Position numbers and translations under genes: made by a program. Positions 5,098 to 5,434 of a stretch of DNA of 5,434 bases are shown piece by piece. The DNA lies in assembly GCA_034437615.1 (NCBI GenBank), contig DAOTTW010000208.1, positions 1 through 5,434 on the forward strand, given 5' to 3'. A model generated the notes under the pieces. It saw only the letters and a list, made by a program, of their open reading frames with translations, searched no databases and was not told where the DNA came from. Each line of letters starts with the position of its first letter. Position 1 is the stretch's first letter. The stretch comes from DAOTTW01 sp034437615. Lineage in GTDB: Bacteria > Chloroflexota > Anaerolineae > Aggregatilineales > Phototrophicaceae.

Positions 5098-5164
5098 GAC
5101 ACACACAGACTGGCCTGAGTAGTTACGGTGCGGCGTCAGCCAGCGCGACGAGTACCGACTTTGA

Positions 5165-5371
5165 TCGTCCACGTTTTCCTGTGGTGCTTTAAACGAGGAG
5201 GGTGATTACGGTACGAAACTGCGTGAATGTGGGGCGGGTGAGGCCACAAAATATTGGGTTATCGACTTAACGCAGCACGATATGCGGCAGACGAAGCTAC
5301 TGCTCTATTCACGAGTTATACCGCCCCAAGCGTCAATGGCCGTGCAACAGATCAATCAGTATTCGCTGTGA
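5165..5371 (+). pseudogene. Remnant of a Uma2-family nuclease gene
   Basis: The frame opens after TGA 5162-5164 and reads about 68 residues to TGA 5369-5371. From 5204 it reads DYGTKLREC, then KYWVIDL, which matches the conserved C-terminal half of Uma2 (DUF820) proteins, where D..KL.EY....V.EYW.VD is typical. The family is a PD-(D/E)XK-type putative endonuclease of about 190 residues, often found in many copies in Chloroflexota and cyanobacteria. Here the N-terminal part with the acidic catalytic residues is missing, there is no start codon before the conserved part, and homology fades after about LLLYSRV. The remnant begins just after the MITE-like element, which may have helped to break it. 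Confidence 0.65.
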
Positions 5372-5434
5372 TGAAATCGGGTCCGGATCGTGAATGATGG
5401 CAGCAAGCTTATCCTCACCGTAGCGGCTAATCCA
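5333..5434 (-). CDS. Possible C-terminal end of a minus-strand gene
   Basis: On the minus strand the frame is open from the window edge to a TGA at 5333-5335, giving 33 residues that begin WISRYGEDKLAAII and end LIDLLHGH. The composition is balanced and protein-like, but no family is recognised. It overlaps the tail of the Uma2 remnant by 39 bases on the other strand. That overlap is plausible if the remnant is dead and its last codons are not conserved. A short open stretch by chance cannot be excluded. Confidence 0.3.
   Translation of the reverse strand, partial: WISRYGEDKLAAIIHDPDPISSQRILIDLLHGH

Larger units (their letters stand above)
4943..5126. mobile_element. MITE-like 184-bp element with 13-base inverted ends
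   Basis: GTAACTACTCAGG (4943-4955) and CCTGAGTAGTTAC (5114-5126) are perfect inverted repeats that bound a stretch with no credible gene. The inside is a chain of hairpins. This size, the inverted ends and the lack of coding fit a miniature inverted-repeat element moved in trans. No obvious target-site duplication is seen (flanks ATAATAG and GGTGCGG), so transposition is not shown, and no transposase is in the window. A dispersed palindromic repeat is the alternative. Confidence 0.5.

Noticed and set aside
4813..5126. CRISPR array
   Set aside because: The repeats are hairpins of differing sequence without a regular repeat-spacer period, and no cas gene is present.
4959..5192. A 77-codon open frame on the plus strand
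   Set aside because: It runs through the hairpin chain of the MITE-like element, has no ribosome site and its composition reflects the palindromes, so it is a chance frame in repeat DNA.

Overview
The window looks like a chromosomal segment from a moderately GC-rich bacterium. I infer Chloroflexota, probably an Anaerolineae-type lineage. The grounds are the style of the dephospho-CoA kinase (an 'EAIKLLE' segment where other bacteria have 'DxPLLFE', and a C-terminal extra domain), conserved-hypothetical neighbours of a kind I associate with that phylum, a Uma2-family remnant, and intergenic spaces full of short GC-rich hairpin repeats. This assignment rests on recognition, not on a search.

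Layout. Positions 1-180 are non-coding repeat material: a nested hairpin, copies of a 12-base word CTGAGTAGTTAC, two mutually exclusive hairpins and a GTAGGGACGC hairpin. A promoter near 210-218 and a good Shine-Dalgarno site lead into an uncharacterised 243-residue protein (287-1018). A second promoter, overlapped by a 16-base dyad that could be an operator, starts a tight three-gene run with 5-base gaps: a 254-residue protein that looks like two degenerate GNAT (N-acetyltransferase) halves (1142-1906), an uncharacterised 276-residue protein (1912-2742) and a small class I SAM-dependent methyltransferase (2748-3350). A third promoter (extended -10 at 3387-3395) and a strong GGAGGTG ribosome site serve a GTG-started dephospho-CoA kinase, coaE (3501-4724). 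It carries an Ala/Pro-rich linker and a GNAT-like C-terminal domain.

The region after coaE (4725-5164) has no gene. It holds a dense series of hairpins, most with four-base loops, a terminator-like hairpin with a T-run, and a 184-bp MITE-like element (4943-5126) bounded by perfect 13-base inverted repeats of the same CTGAGTAGTTAC word seen at the left edge. Next to it lies a start-less, 5'-truncated Uma2-type nuclease remnant (5165-5371). A possible C-terminal end of a minus-strand gene runs off the window edge.

How the parts may work together: coaE performs the last step of coenzyme A synthesis. GNAT folds normally bind acyl-CoA, and such folds appear both fused to CoaE and in the neighbouring 1142-1906 gene, but all the copies lack the usual pyrophosphate-binding loop. 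A CoA-linked or CoA-sensing role is possible but is inference only. The most notable points are the CoaE-GNAT fusion, the family of degenerate GNAT halves, the modular hairpin repeats that bracket the gene block, and the candidate operator upstream of the three-gene run.
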